Of a DNA stretch of 64,000 nucleotides, positions 11,141 to 23,385 are shown piece after piece (position 1 is the stretch's first letter; every line of letters starts with the position of its first letter). The notes under the pieces are model-generated. The model was not told where the DNA came from, searched no databases, and was given only the letters and a program-made list of their open reading frames with translations. The stretch is from Tilletia caries (Eukaryota > Basidiomycota > Exobasidiomycetes > Tilletiales > Tilletiaceae), in the NCBI GenBank assembly GCA_032718865.1, contig JALUTQ010000026.1:868001-932000 (forward strand). Reading direction: 5' to 3'. Both the position numbers and the translations under genes were made by a program.

Positions 11141-11558
11141 CCGTGCTCATGTTTGTGTGCGGCGTTCTTCCTGATCGCGTGCTGGGAGCGAGAACAACAT
11201 TTCGCACGTGACTCGGGAGCGCGACGCGTCCAGCCACGTGGGACGGACATCGGGCCAAACAACAACACCAACACATCAACACCTTCGCTCGCTCGCTCGT
11301 TCGCTGGCCGTCCACCTCGACCTCAAGCCCCCAGCCTCAAGCCCCAAGCCCCAAGACTCTACATACAAGGAGGACAGCTGAAGTGATCAAAACACTCGCT
11401 GAGCGCAATGGACTCGTAAGGAACAAGAACCTCTTCCTGCTGAATCAAATCGAAATTTCGCTCCATCAAGAACTCCGACAACAGCAACACCTCCATCTCC
11501 GACATCAGCCAGCAAGTAATCTCAGTATCAGCATCTTCAAATCGTCTCTAGCTCCACC

Positions 11559-14500
11559 ATGGTCGTTGTCCATCGAGCACCGAGACAATCAAATATCTAC
11601 CAGGCTCAGCCGGCCATGCACCAACCACAGCAGCATCAGCAGCAACAACAGCAACAGACAGCAGCGCCCACTGCGCTCTCAGGATGTAAGTACCGATTAT
11701 GAATTCTCTGTTGCTTGCTTCTTAGCACTGACCAGATCGCTTCCACAGACGAGCCCCTGGACGTCATCGGTAATGGCACCTTCGGTATCATTCGGAAAGT
11801 GCGCCGTCTGTCCGACGACCGGATGTTCGCCCGCAAAGAGCTCAACTTTGAGCGCATGAGCGAGCGCGATCGCAAGCAGATTGTCGCGGAAGTCAACATC
11901 TTACGAACACTCGGCCACGACAACATCGTCAAGTACGAGGAGCGCTTCGTCGACAAGGACCGCGGGTGAGTACAGGCGAGGCTTCGATCATCAATACCAT
12001 GGCTGACCCCTCTCTTTCCATGGCTTGATAGCATACTGTACATTGTGATGGAATACTGCGAGGGCGGAGACCTCGGTTCTGTCATCAAAAGGTATCGAAG
12101 GAGCGAGTGAGTAGAAAGACATAGACCCGCATCTGTCTTCAATCTTCGCGCACGCACAGCTGACACATATCCCCCGTACAGCTCATATCTACAAGAGGAA
12201 ACCGTATGGTGCTACCTCGCCCAAATGACACGCGCTCTCGACGCATGTCATTACCGTGGCATACCGCCTGACCCGCTACCCCAACCAGACGACTGCTCAC
12301 CCCTCGCACACATCATCGACATCGACCCGCCCAGCAATGCGCAAGCGACTGCAGCTGCCACAGCAGCCGCAGCAACAGCAGCCGGCTCTCCACACCAATC
12401 CGGCCTTGCGGTCCTCCATCGGGACCTCAAACCTGAAAATGTCTTCCTGGACGCGCTGGGAAATATCAAGCTCGGTGATTTTGGACTCAGTAAGCAGGTT
12501 GGCACGGCGGAGCTCGCCAGGACGTACGTGGGCACACCGTACTATATGAGCCCGGAGCTGGCCACGGGGGGTCCTTACGATGCCAAGTCGGACATCTGGG
12601 CTCTTGGCTGTATTGCCTACGAACTATGTGCGCGCAAGTGAGTCCTGCCTCCTAACCCTTGGTCCAATGAGATGACACGCCAGTATTGATCTCCAAGCTT
12701 CTTTTCTCAAGACCCCCCTTCGACGCGGCAAATCAGGCCGATCTCACCATCAAAATCAAGGCAGGCGAAGTCCCGCATCTGCCAGCTCAATACTCGCCAG
12801 AGCTTGGCAAGGTCATCCGTGCCATGCTGAGCCTGAACGTGAGTCATTTCCCTGATGAGCATTTCTTTCGACCAAAGTGCAGCAGGCATCTGATCATGGA
12901 TGGCATTCCCTCCTTCCTCATCTCCTACAGCCGAGGAGTAGACCTACGACGCGCCAGTTATTGCAGGTCTATCAGATCCAGCTGTGTCTCAAGCACCTCG
13001 ACGTGAACACCCTGTACGTTTCATTTCCGACGCGCCAAACAGGGCTTCTGCATTCCCATGATACTGACGCCTGTACCATCTAATCAGAGCGCGAAACCTC
13101 ATTGCTGAGCGCGAAGAGCTCAGATATACCCAAAACCAGCTTGAAGCGGCCGAAGCCGAAATTCACCGCCGCGAAGCCGCGCTCCAGGCGACTCCCAGCT
13201 CCATTACCGACGCCGACCGCCAAGCCTTCGCCGCAAGGGTAGCCGAGCTCGAAGAACACTCCCTCTCCCTCTCCTCACGTCTCGCCGAAGTTGAGGCACG
13301 CGAAGCAAAAGTGGCCGCGAACGAGATCGACCAGGAGAAGCGGCGGGCCGATTTGGAGAAGAAGTACCTGTGTTGGTACGAGGGGGAGCGGAAGCGGGCG
13401 GAAGAGGTGTTGCGGGAAAATCGGGAGAGGGCGGAGGAGATGCGGGTGAGGAGGGAGTCGAGGGAGCGCGCGAGGGCGGTTAGGAAGAGTGGTGGGCCTG
13501 CTGGTGCTTCGTCCACGACGGTCGGCGGGAATTCCTCGGCTGGTGAGGGGACGGGACGGAGTGGGAGGGGCAGTGGGGCGAGCGAGGATGTTGGTGGTGA
13601 CGGCGCTGATTCCGGGTTGGATGCGTCTGAGGACGGGTTGGTGGTGCATGCTCCTAAGCCTGCGGATGGGAATGTTACAACGAGGGTGAGTACAGCATAG
13701 AACTCAGTGCCGTGGGTTTTTCGCTGACTTTCGATGTGTACTTCTGCAGACCCGTCGACCACCTCGTGTATCGGCGATTCGAGGCGCAGACGCCACAGGC
13801 GGGGGCGAGATGTCCTACATTGCCGCAAGTAGGTACATGAATACCACCGGCGCCGGCACGAGCATAGTCCTCCCCACCTCCTCCAGCGCCCGCAACATGC
13901 GCACTTTCCCGCAGGGAACCAACGTCCTTCCCGCCCGGCGGATCGTCTCTGGTCCCCGGGCCAGCCGGATCTCGATTGCCGCCGCTCCGACGCACGCGGG
14001 CGAGCAGACGACAACGATGATGGACGTCGACACGAGTGTGTTTGGCGGGCATGCCGGTGGGCATCACTTGCATATCCGTGAGCGACTGCTGGGTGTGCAT
14101 CCTGTTGGCTCCCCACGTTCGGTCTTGCGCGGGCCCGGCGGCGGCGGTGGCGGTCCGGACACTTCGTCGGCTCGGTTGCTTGGGCGTGGGCTTCTCCATC
14201 ATGCACGGCCGCCTTCGGCTGCTAGACTGGGTGGCCTACTGGGTGCGGGTGGGGATGAGGTTGTGGTGGAGATGGATCAGTCGCCTGCTCCTGCTTCTGG
14301 CTCCTCGGCTGTCTCGTCGGCGCGTTCGGTCAAGGCGGCTCGGGTCAGTCGGGCACAGGTAGATGCTGAGCGGGTCGAGGAGGACGAGGACGAGGAAGGA
14401 GAGGCAGAGGGAGGAGAGGTGGGTCGAGCGGGGCTTGGTGGGAGTGGGGATGAGTGGATCGATCAGGATGCGATGGAGTCGGGTGGATCGGCCAGGACGT

Positions 14501-16089
14501 CGACTTCGCCTTCGCTGGTCGGGGCATCAGCAATGACGACGGGCATGGCACACTCGGATCATCTTATCCCATTCGGAAGCGGCGGTGCCAGGGGGACCAA
14601 CAGCGCTGAGCATCGAGTCCAGCCACCTGGCGTGGATCTGCATGCGTGGCGGGGACGAGGGGATGAGATGGAACTGGAGGAGGATGACAGTGCGGAGACG
14701 GACAATGCGTCTTTGGAGAGGAGACCAGTGCAGTCTTCCGGTGGGGGTAGAGAGGCTAGCAGCCATGCAACGAGTGGGTTCGACTCGGATGTGGCGATGG
14801 AATCACCTGTCGTCGTCAAGGTTCGTCAAGCGTATCGCCGGTCGATGGCTGCGGTGCATCAGAACTCGTCAGAAGTTTCCTCCCTGGGCAACCAGCAGCA
14901 TGGCAGCAGTGCAGGAGGCGTGCCGCAGAGTCCTTCTGCGAATCGACTTCAGCAGCATTTCGGTCGGTTGCACTTGGGCGACGGCCAGTCTCAATCGCAG
15001 GCTCAGCAGAGCTACACGCCTCCGATGCCACTGTCTGCTCCAACTCAAGATTGTGACGAGGAGAATCCCTTGGGTCCTGCTCCTGCTGGTCGTCGAGGTC
15101 CAATGCGGGCTACGAAAAGTTCGGACGGATTAGGACTCGTTTCATCCCCCTCGGCGGTCGGGACGGCTGCGTTGTTTGACAGGAATGAGGACGATCTGCC
15201 TTCACCGTTCATCAAGCGTGTGACTCGGATTGAGAGTCCTGTGACTACAGGGTCCGCGGGCAGCAGTGCTCCGTCATCCGAAGGTTCTTCGAGTTCACAT
15301 GCGCACGCACATGCTGCCGGACGAGTGTTGAGCGCGCACCAGGTGGCCGGTAACAGCAACCATCACGGATTCTCCATTCGGTCGAGCAGCTCGAACAATC
15401 TGCTCGCGAAGGCTGTGGCTGGCAGTGCTGCGGCTGCTCAGAAACTGGCTGCTGCGGAGGAGCATCAGCGAAGAGCGGGGGTTCGTGCTGCTGCTGCGGA
15501 TATCGAGAATCAGCGTCCGACAGTAACCACCACAACGACGACCGGAGTTGCCACGCGTGACAAGAACACATCGATATACCCAGCTCTTCCCGTGAGTGAT
15601 GGATTAGGAGCGGGAGCAGAGCGTGCGTCGGCGTATCAGGCCATCCGGGCTCGGCGACAGTCGGCTACGGCAGGATTGGTCCTTGGTTCGACGGGTACCA
15701 CGACTGGTGCTGCTGCTGCCGCAGCAGCTGCTTCTGCAACGGGGACAGGAACGGCAAGGGGAGCGGCTGCGCTGAGTACGCGTCCGAGCGTGGGGGCTGC
15801 CCGCCGGTTGTCTACGGCTGCTGGTGTCGGTGTTGCGAATGGAGCACCGCCGAGCCGGATCCTTGCGAGTGGGTCTTCGACTACGGGGTTAAGTTCGAAA
15901 GCGGGAGGAGGGGTCGTCGGTCGGACGTCACTCAAACCTGGCGTGGGTGCCGGTGGGCCTGGTGCCTCTCGGGGCTCCATATCAGCGGCTGCTACTGCTA
16001 ATGGTCCTCCAACTGTACCGCTTGGAGGCGCGAATGTGCTCATTCCTGGCGCAGGCAGACGGCGGAGCATCTTGCACAAGCGGGAGTGA
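11559..16089 (+). CDS. NIMA-family Ser/Thr kinase with very long C-terminal tail
   Basis: Eight exons: 11559-11685, 11749-11965, 12032-12106, 12182-12637, 12712-12838, 12931-13013, 13088-13685, 13750-16089 (1,340 residues). The start codon sits in CACCATGG. After a Gln-rich leader, the kinase domain (about 43-330) shows GNGTFG, the ARKEL lysine, HRDLKPEN (H219), DFG (D239), VGTPYYMSPEL and the DIWALGC helix: a complete active kinase. A basidiomycete-style insertion of about 45 residues, Ala/Gln-rich, sits just before HRD (about 166-212). Residues about 346-460 form a coiled coil (LEAAEAEIHRREAALQ, EKRRADLEKKY), as in NIMA/Nek2 dimerisation regions. The remaining about 870 residues are Ser/Gly/Ala-rich and disordered. 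NIMA kinases drive mitotic entry and spindle-pole events; this role is taken from the family. Confidence 0.93.
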
Positions 16090-17500
16090 TGGAGCGCAGG
16101 TGGGGAAAGGCTGTCTTACTACTACGCTCTTTTCTGTTTCCCAAGTCCCGTTCCCGCTCTTTTGTTCTTCCAATCTTCTTTCTTCCTGCGATCCCTATCC
16201 CACATTCCTTCCTCCCACCTGACTTTTCCTTCTGTTTTGTTTCTTCTCCAACCTCTCGTCTTCGCCAAGTGCTCCTCCTATCATCCGTTGAGCTTCGATA
16301 ATCTCAATTGCCTGTAACCCCCCTTTGATACTCTGTCGATGGATTGCAAGGTGGTGTGGTACAGAGCACAGCTGTAGACTGCAGTGGCTGACATTTGCAT
16401 GAACAGAGCAGCTTGACGAGAGAAAAGCGAGAGCTACATCTCCCTGGACACCTCAGGCAGTAGTCGTGAGAGAGAGAGGAAATCCCACCGCAGGTGGGTG
16501 GGTGCTGGTCTATGATTTGGGACCGAGAGTGGGCCGCTCTGGGTGGATGGTCCTACTACTCGAGGCAAGGCATATGGTATGTAGCACATTTGTACAGTAA
16601 AGAATAGGGCAGCGCCAGAGAGAAGGAACGAGAACGCAACTCGAATGATAGCGGAAAATGAAATGAAACGAAACGTCGAGAATGTCGATGCGAGGAAAGG
16701 GTGTGAAGAGTGAGAGAAAAGGAAAGCTGCACACCCGCAGTCTCCCAGGTGGCTTCCTTCTGCTGGCGACAATGAAGGAACACGGGGAAGACCCACCCCA
16801 GGTGGGTGGGCGCGGGCTCGATTACGTTCGTGCCGAGCGCGATCGTGGGTCGCCCTGGGCGGGCGGGACCACTGACAGACGCAGGACCGAATGATAAACG
16901 TACTGTACTACAAGCCGGCGCCAGAAGAAAGGACGATGGAGAGAGTGGAGCATCGAGAAAAGCGTTGAGTGCAAACGCGGAGAGGAAAGAAAAAACGTTC
17001 TGAGAAACGAAACGAGATGTGAGAACGAGAAGAGGGTGCGGAGGGTGAGGAAAGAAAGCAACGAGACTGAAGAGAAGGCAATGAACGTTCGTACACACTC
17101 GAGAGTGAGTAGGAAAGCGACGAGCGGTGAGAGTGCGAAGGGGGAGAAGATGGTGGGCCAGTCCTGCGAGCTTCCTGCTGCGAAGGAAGGAAATTTGCAG
17201 GGCCTCGAAATGAGAATGAGGCGGAGCGTTGCTCGATGTGTGTTGCCAGCAATCACCATCGAGTCAACTGGCTCCGATATTGCAATTGCACCGCCGTCGA
17301 CTCTCCCCACTGTCCGACTTGGGCGCAGCCGACGGATCGTCCGTGCGTCCGAAACCGGTACATCACTTCTCGCCGTTCGTCAGAAGCCGCACCTTCATCT
17401 GGGTTCTCAGACAGCCGGCAGTCGTCGCGTATCCTCCGAAGGGCTGAAAACTCTCATCAGAGTCCTCGGCGAGTTTGTCCTTCTGCCTGGCTCATCGCGC
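16090..17500. repeat. Gene-free region with diverged tandem duplication of about 320 bp
   Basis: Two diverged copies of one block stand side by side: 16434-16750 and about 16750-17100. Matching segments include ccaccgcaggtgggtgggtg against ccaccccaggtgggtgggcg, and gaggaaagggtgtgaagagt against ggtgaggaaagaaagcaacg. Minus-strand frames of 120 and 180 codons run through both copies but look like translated repeat, with no ordinary protein composition. No gene or RNA recognised in the 1.5 kb between the kinase and the next secreted-protein gene. Confidence 0.5.
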
Positions 17501-17502
17501 CC

Positions 17503-17509
17503 ATAAAAG
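17503..17509 (+). promoter_or_regulatory. TATA-like box of secreted-protein gene
   Basis: ATAAAAG lies 119 bp upstream of the ATG at 17628, followed by a pyrimidine-rich leader. Confidence 0.4.
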
Positions 17510-17627
17510 TAAGCGCTCATGCACGACTTGACAGCTCTAACTCTGACATCCGCTTCCCTCTCTCTCAGCCTCTCAGCTTTCCCCCTTTCCCATCGACGTC
17601 AAGTTAACTTTCATCAAGCTCACAAAG

Positions 17628-18120
17628 ATGAAGCTCACCCTCATCTTCGCAATCATGCTGCTCGCCTCTGTCAGCATTGCTGCTCAGAACACTCTTGAAG
17701 AAGTGAGTCAGCAAAACAGTCTGCGGTCGTCCCTTTTGTCCGTTGATCTTTCATCTCCTCTGACTCGAACTTCCTTTCAAACTCCACCAGCGCACTCGCT
17801 GTCGAGATACGTGTGGTCCCAAGTTGGACTGCGCTAAGACTTGCCTCTTTTGCTACGATTGTATCCGGAACGGCAAGAAACTCGATGCGAGCAGCGCCAA
17901 AGCTGTACGTGTGGTGCACCCTCCATTTGCTTCCCAAACTTGTAGAATCACGCTGCTGACGTTTATATTCACCTCGCAGTTACAATGCAAGACGGAATGT
18001 GCGAGGCACTACGATGCTGGTCAGCATTCGGAGCTTGTCGCCTGCGAGGCCAAATGCGACTGCTTGAATGTTCGGTGCCCGCAAGGTCAGCAAGGTCGGC
18101 ATGGCCCGCAAGGCCAATGA
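17628..18120 (+). CDS. Small secreted cysteine-rich protein (family A)
   Basis: Three exons, 17628-17702, 17791-17904 and 17980-18120, all phase 0, encode 109 residues. Exon 1 (75 bp) is a classical signal peptide, MKLTLIFAIMLLASVSIAAQ. Exon 2 begins RTRCRDTCGP and holds six cysteines (pattern C-x3-C-x5-C-x3-C-x2-C-x2-C). Exon 3 holds six more and ends with C-x3-C-x-C-x4-C followed by PQG. Twelve cysteines in about 90 mature residues imply a disulfide-knotted extracellular protein. I know no named family; the features are those of fungal effector-like small secreted proteins, which is inference. The minus-strand copy at 29524-29960 shares the signal peptide start, the EE-gtgagt exon end, the gtacg-gtggtgcacc intron start and the R-C-P-Q-G tail. 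Confidence 0.8.
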
Positions 18121-19484
18121 GGAGGTTAAGATCCCGACCGTCACTTTTGAGACAAGAAGGCACTCGTTGTCTGCAGCTCTGTCCCCCCTCAAGTCAGTTC
18201 GAACTTCCGATGGGGACATATCGCCTCCCTCCCTCCCCTTTGGTGCTGTAACCCCTCTCAAAAGCTCGGATCTTACAAGGTTGCTTCTCGACCACTGAGT
18301 ACTTCTTGTGGCCTCACCTCACCCTCAACTTCTCTTTTTCACTTTCGTGCATCTTTGGTAAAGGCTCAACGATAGTAATTCTGTTTACATACAGCAGCCA
18401 CTGTTCAAAAGCAGCGGTCCCTTCCGGACGCACATCCCTTTTTCACTCAGTTCCTTCCCATATATCATACTTGGACCACTTAAAGAGGGCGCAAGCGTAC
18501 ACCCTCAAACGAGTTTCTCTTCCACGAGTCGACCCCGTACCTTGACATATGCCCGTTCCCATAGAGCTGCTCCGTCTTACGCTCATCCTTAGATATTCAA
18601 TTTACTCCACAGACAGCGGTGTCGGCAGCACAACGTGTTTTGCCTGTGCCACAACATACGATTTTCCACAGCTTCATGGTGACCGCTCACGATCCACCGC
18701 CATGCAACCATTGATCTCCTGATCCACCCTGCCCCGCTTATTCGTTCTCCTGCAGCATCACAGTTATGGCTGGAATCGTTCTGACAGTCTTTGGCTCACT
18801 ACACGCTTTGTTCGCGGATTGGCTCCATCGGTACGGGCCCAGGACGCCCCATGGCTGGTACCATGGCGGCCGGCGGAGGCAGCAGGGACGAGACATCGCA
18901 TCTGGAAGCGATCGAACAACTGTTGCGTCTCAGGCGGTCTACTCCACCCTACAGCTTGACCGCAACCGCGTTCTCAAATATACGATGTCACACCTTGCGA
19001 CGCACTGAATCATGACGCAGCTCTCGACGTCTTCGATCCCGTCCTCGTCATCGTGAACGTTGGCCAAACCGTCGCCTCGGTCCAAGCTCTTCACTCTTCA
19101 GGCGCGTTACCTTCGACCAAGAAGGCGGCGTGAGGATGCCGACACATGCAACTTTTTTAGTCTTATCATCATCACCATCATTATAATCATTTTGCAGAAC
19201 AAAACGATACCAAGCCTGTTTGAGCAACGTATTTCTGGACCATCCCTAGAATACCTCACATGCACTTCTCTCGAATCGGCCTGGAGTTCGCGCCTCAAGC
19301 CTCAACCTTCTAGACTCAAGCTTATCGACTCTCGGCTTTCAACCTAGGACATTCCTAATTGATGTGCACCTGCGCCCATTCCTCCATCCGAGGGGAGCCT
19401 CTTCCTTACCATCTGAGCCTCAACTTCCCATGGTCCTATCTCTCGCGCGAACGTTTTTTCTTCTTGTTCCCCCCTTTCCCTCGT
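18121..19484. other. Intergenic between secreted-protein gene and left inverted-repeat arm
   Basis: 1.36 kb with scattered short frames; the longest, at 18766-19008, starts MAGIVLTVFGSLHALFAD but has no recognisable continuation. No gene, RNA or element can be supported. Confidence 0.45.
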
Positions 19485-19717
19485 TGTCTTCCTTCGATTC
19501 TAAGGTTGAAACCGAGACAGAGGAGACCAATGCCGATGTCGATTCCTACGACTGGACGGCTTCGACGTCAGCTTTGGAACGGAACAGTCGAACCCACCGG
19601 ACCATGGAAGCTATTGATCGGGCTGTGGCTGAAACGGCTGTCGAAATCCGTGTTCGGGCCATCGTCACCGGAGACATCGTTGCCACCTTGGACATGACAA
19701 TTGACGATGGCTATGAA

Positions 19718-20983
19718 CTATCTGATTTGTCCGAACGTGCACGTGGAGGAGCTAGTCGATGGCCGGTCGTCCAAATGGTCGTTCCTTGCTCGATGCTGAT
19801 GACGGATAAGCGCCTGCCGTGTGGAAGCCAAGAATGTCCTCTTTGGGTACACGTTGTCGTCTTGATCATCGTCAACAGAAGGCAAGGCTCTCGAGGCGTA
19901 TCGAGTAGGAGATCCAGGTTCGAGCGGTCGGAGACTTTCCATCGACTGCGAGTCGCGGTAGCAAAAAGTGGCGGCGGCTTCTGGACTTGGCGCTCGGTCG
20001 CCTCGCCTTGTCACGACACTCTGGACAATAAAGTTGCTCGTTGAGTGTGTAGCTGGCGATGGAGAGGTAGCGAAGGGCGTGATCGAGTTCGCGGTGGAAG
20101 GAGCAGTGATCTTACTCTGCATAGTTGCGGGCTGCGATGGGGTGGCCGCGCACCCAGCAGATGGCGTAAATGTCGATTGAGAAGGTCGAGGCGAAAGAGT
20201 GTGGACTGCGCTGATCGTCGGTGCCCGGGACCGACCCGGTCGAGGAGGAGGAGCGAGCGGAGTGATCTTCTGGGCAGAACTGTGATAGAACACAGTAGGA
20301 GCCGAGAAGAAACGCGAGCGGGCTACGTGGATGTCGTCCAACAGAAGTGGAAGAGGTGGTACCGTTGGTGAAATGGTGGCGACGCCGACGGAGAGGTCGG
20401 CTTGACTATTGTTGGGTTTGCTCAGACCCGTGCTCCTGAAAGTGCCACTGGAGGATGTAGACAGATTATCATATTTTGCTCGGACGTGGCCCCTTGTGTG
20501 GTCGCTATGACCATGATGATGACCGTCTGCATGGCCTATATAAGCGATGTCGCTGCAAGGAGTGAACGGCAGACCGGCGGTCAGATTTCCTGAGAATGTC
20601 CTCTCTCTTAGCCCGGCCGGGGTCGGAGGACAGGACAAAAAAAGGTCGTTGCCTTCAGCGGTGCAGTGCTCCGCGCCGTCCTCGACCTTGGGAGATTCGT
20701 GACGGCGACCGCGGCTGGCAGGCTGAGTAGCATGGCCGGCCTTGCCTAGCATAGCTGCGAGTCCGCTACCCGAGAATGGAAATGACTTGATGATCTTCCA
20801 TGTTCTTCTTCGGAACCCTTCCCTTTTCGGCTGCGACAAGATAGGGGAAGGGGAGACGGAGGAGAGGTGCAACAAAGGCCCAGCCTGTGAGAATACGGGA
20901 ATTTAGAGAGTCAGATAACGGATTCAGTCGGACGTAGGAGGAAAAGGAAGGCAGGTACTGACCGCATTCTGAGTTTTGGACAT
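19718..20983 (-). CDS. Ser/Pro-rich unknown protein, left-arm copy
   Basis: Two exons, 20963-20983 and 19718-20884, give 395 residues; the small first exon (MSKTQNA) joins in frame through gtcagt...ctcacag. The protein is basic, Ser/Pro/Thr-rich and without membrane segments or a domain that I recognise (for example RSRAPTISAVHTLSPRPSQS); a His-rich patch HADGHHHGHSDH lies near residue 125. The frame continues open upstream of the chosen ATG (to about 21256), so the start may be further out. Against the right-arm copy I see five amino-acid changes and, by eye, one synonymous change (TCA/TCG), so evidence for coding constraint is weak. It is divergently placed relative to nothing known. Confidence 0.5.
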
Positions 20984-20989
20984 TGCTAC

Positions 20990-22687
20990 TTTGATCGAAC
21001 GACTTGACGCAAGGGATTGTGTATTGAAGGATTGAGCCAGCTTGGATGTGCGAGGTGCTGGGAGGAGTACGGACGGTTGAAGACATACTTTATTCGCCCG
21101 GGAAGAACGCAGGCGATGGGGTTCGGTACTTGTACTTGTTCGTGTCGCGTCCTTAATGACTCTTGCACACCTCGGCCTCTGGAAGGCTGTTGCCTTGGAC
21201 AGGATTGAACGGGGAGAGAGTTGCGGCGATGTGCTGCAAATGAAAGAAATGTTCACCAGATGGAAGGTACCAGCAGAAAATGGACAGAAAGTCAGGCGAA
21301 AATGGGAAGGAGGACGAGCGATGAGCTGAAGGCAGAGAAGAGGGCGAAACAGCCGCGAGAGAGTCTGGGAACTGGGGTCCCTGACTCAAGGCCACAGACA
21401 GTCGATCTAGGTTCTAGATCAGGCTGTCGTCACATTCATTCTGAAAGTAATATGAGCCAGGCGAGATGAGGGCCTTGTGAAGACTTTCGCCAGTGGTTTT
21501 TCATGTCGGGCACACAGGCTGAATAAGGTCTTATCAAAGCTATACAATTGTAGGGTGAAAGAAGACGGGGAGTGGATGATAGATGTCAGCACACACTGAC
21601 ACGAGCGAGCAAGGCGCCCGACACCGATGAAGAAACGCGGGCGAAAGGAGGCAGCGGCATAAACCGCCGTAGAACGCAAGGGAGAAGCGGCCGTGCGCGT
21701 CAAAGGAACTAAGGCTCGTCTGAAAGGCTGAGCCCATGGATGACACGGGGGTTCTGGTATGGACACCCACGAGGCTCGTCCTCGGTTCTCGCTGCGAGAG
21801 GTACGCAGAGCTGTAATGGAATAGATCGTGGATCCAAGGAATTCAGGCGTGTCTCTGAGAACCCAGATTAAGGGGTCTTGTCAGCTGACTTCCAATGGAA
21901 ATGTTCCGCTGAATGGGGGAAGGATGAGACGAGCAACTGACTGGTTGATGAACGCAACGAAGCTAGTCGCGTGATGAACGCAACTGCCGATCTCATTAAT
22001 AACGTTCCCAGGACGCGATGGGATGGGTCTAGACCGAATCAAACATACTAAACATGTCGATTATCGAGCTCAACTGCGCACGCGGCAGTGAGGAAAGAGC
22101 CCAATGATATGAACGTCCAGTGGATTGCAGTCGACGGACGACGGCGCATTGAGCGTCCTGATCCAATCTTTACCGCACGCGACGCGACGTTCGGTGCACC
22201 TCTTCGGCTCTTCCCATGTCCTTTCCTCACTTCAACGCTTCAGCGCTTCAACCAAGGACGAGCGACGGCCACATTCTTCTTCTGACGCAACACTCATCTC
22301 ATCTGATCTCGTGCGATTCTAACCCCGTTCGTCCAGACGACCGGCAGTTGTCGCGCCTACATCCGCGAAGAGCTGTCGACCGTGGCTACTCGCTCTCCCG
22401 GCACAGGCATCTGATACCTTCAATTAAAACCATCAACACCGGTTCCTCAGCAGACCTGAGTATAGAATCGCGCGTTCCCGGGTAGAGCGAGTATCTGACG
22501 ACAGTCATGGCTACAGGCACATGTAATGGCAGTAACTCGATTGTTATTCATTTTGAGTATTCAACATAAGGGCTCGACCTCGAGACACATGAGATGGAAG
22601 GAAATGTGGACGGGAGCAGCGTGCTTGAAGCAAAGTTCTTTGTATCAGGAACGCCATCGACCGACAATACACACGGGGAGGACAACT
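20990..22687. other. Left-arm interior without a supported gene
   Basis: 1.7 kb inside the duplicated arm. A 115-codon minus-strand frame (21419-21766) is kept in both arms except for its last residue, but as the arms are nearly identical this is not evidence of function. No RNA gene seen. Confidence 0.4.
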
Positions 22688-23250
22688 TCAAGGGCGAATG
22701 TAGTGCGAGAGGTCGATAGGGGCCAAGCCCGCCGCCTGTCGCTCCGCATTGACCGCCCCTAGGTTTTCCATCGTCCGCTGCATAGCAGCTCGTGTCTGGG
22801 GCATCAACTCCCGGATTCGTTCGATGTTGGCCTGACTCTGATGCGGCATATCTTCGACTCCTAGGTCAATTGTTTCTTTCACCAGGGCGTGCCATTCCGA
22901 GAAGCTCCGGACTGTTCCGCCCGCACAGCAGGCAAGGCAGCTCTAATGTTAGATATAGCTGCTACTGGAATGTTGCTTTCTGAAAGCCAGAGCACTCACC
23001 AAGAGCAGCCATCGCAGGAGAAAAAGAAGGACCCGTGCGCGCGACAATCTGTATTCTCCGAAGCAATATGTCAGTTGAGCGGTCAAACGAGCTCCAACAT
23101 CAGATAATTGGTCGGTTCACTCACGCTGGCGGCCTGAGGCAGAGCGGCGTACGGAGGGTTGATGAGGTCGGGCACAGGAGCAGAGCTGGCAGCCGTGGTG
23201 ACGACGACGAGGAGGAGAGGCAGGGAAAGGAGGAAGCGAGGGTGAAGCAT
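22688..23250 (-). CDS. Small secreted protein, left-arm copy (family C)
   Basis: Mirror of the right-arm gene at 41982-42544 with the same three exons: 23125-23250, 23000-23055, 22688-22940 (144 residues). Signal peptide (MLHPRFLLSLPLLLVVVTTA), a Pro-rich linker, then a short cysteine block in exon 2 (DCRAHGSFFFSCDGC) running into CCLACCAGG at the start of exon 3, then a helical tail of about 75 residues (SFSEWHALVKETIDLGVEDM onward). The less usual acceptor tcggag of exon 2 is chosen because it is the only one that keeps exon 3 open. No named family. TATA box at 23378-23385. Upstream lies the 3.6 kb insertion at 24223. Confidence 0.7.
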
Positions 23251-23377
23251 TGTCTTGAGGTTGAAGTGGTTGTGTGCGAAGCAGCAGAAGAAGGAGAGGT
23301 GTGAAGTCTGCTGGAGATGTGCAAGTCTGCTGGTGAGTAATATGGGGGCTTGGATCAGTATCATGAGCAAGCACGCG

Positions 23378-23385
23378 TATATATA
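23378..23385 (-). promoter_or_regulatory. TATA box of left-arm secreted-protein gene
   Basis: TATATATA in the context gaaaggtatatatac, 128-135 bp upstream of the ATG. The same gaaaggtatata context occurs before the copies at 41982 and 47470 and before the unrelated-looking secreted-protein gene at 57159. Confidence 0.65.

Noticed and set aside
13163..14206. 347-codon minus-strand frame in the kinase tail
   Set aside because: Antisense of the kinase coiled coil and tail, crossing an intron; no independent evidence.
16434..17098. Hydrophobic minus-strand frames (120 and 180 codons)
   Set aside because: Phe/Ser-rich translation of purine-rich repeat DNA; repeated because the DNA is duplicated.
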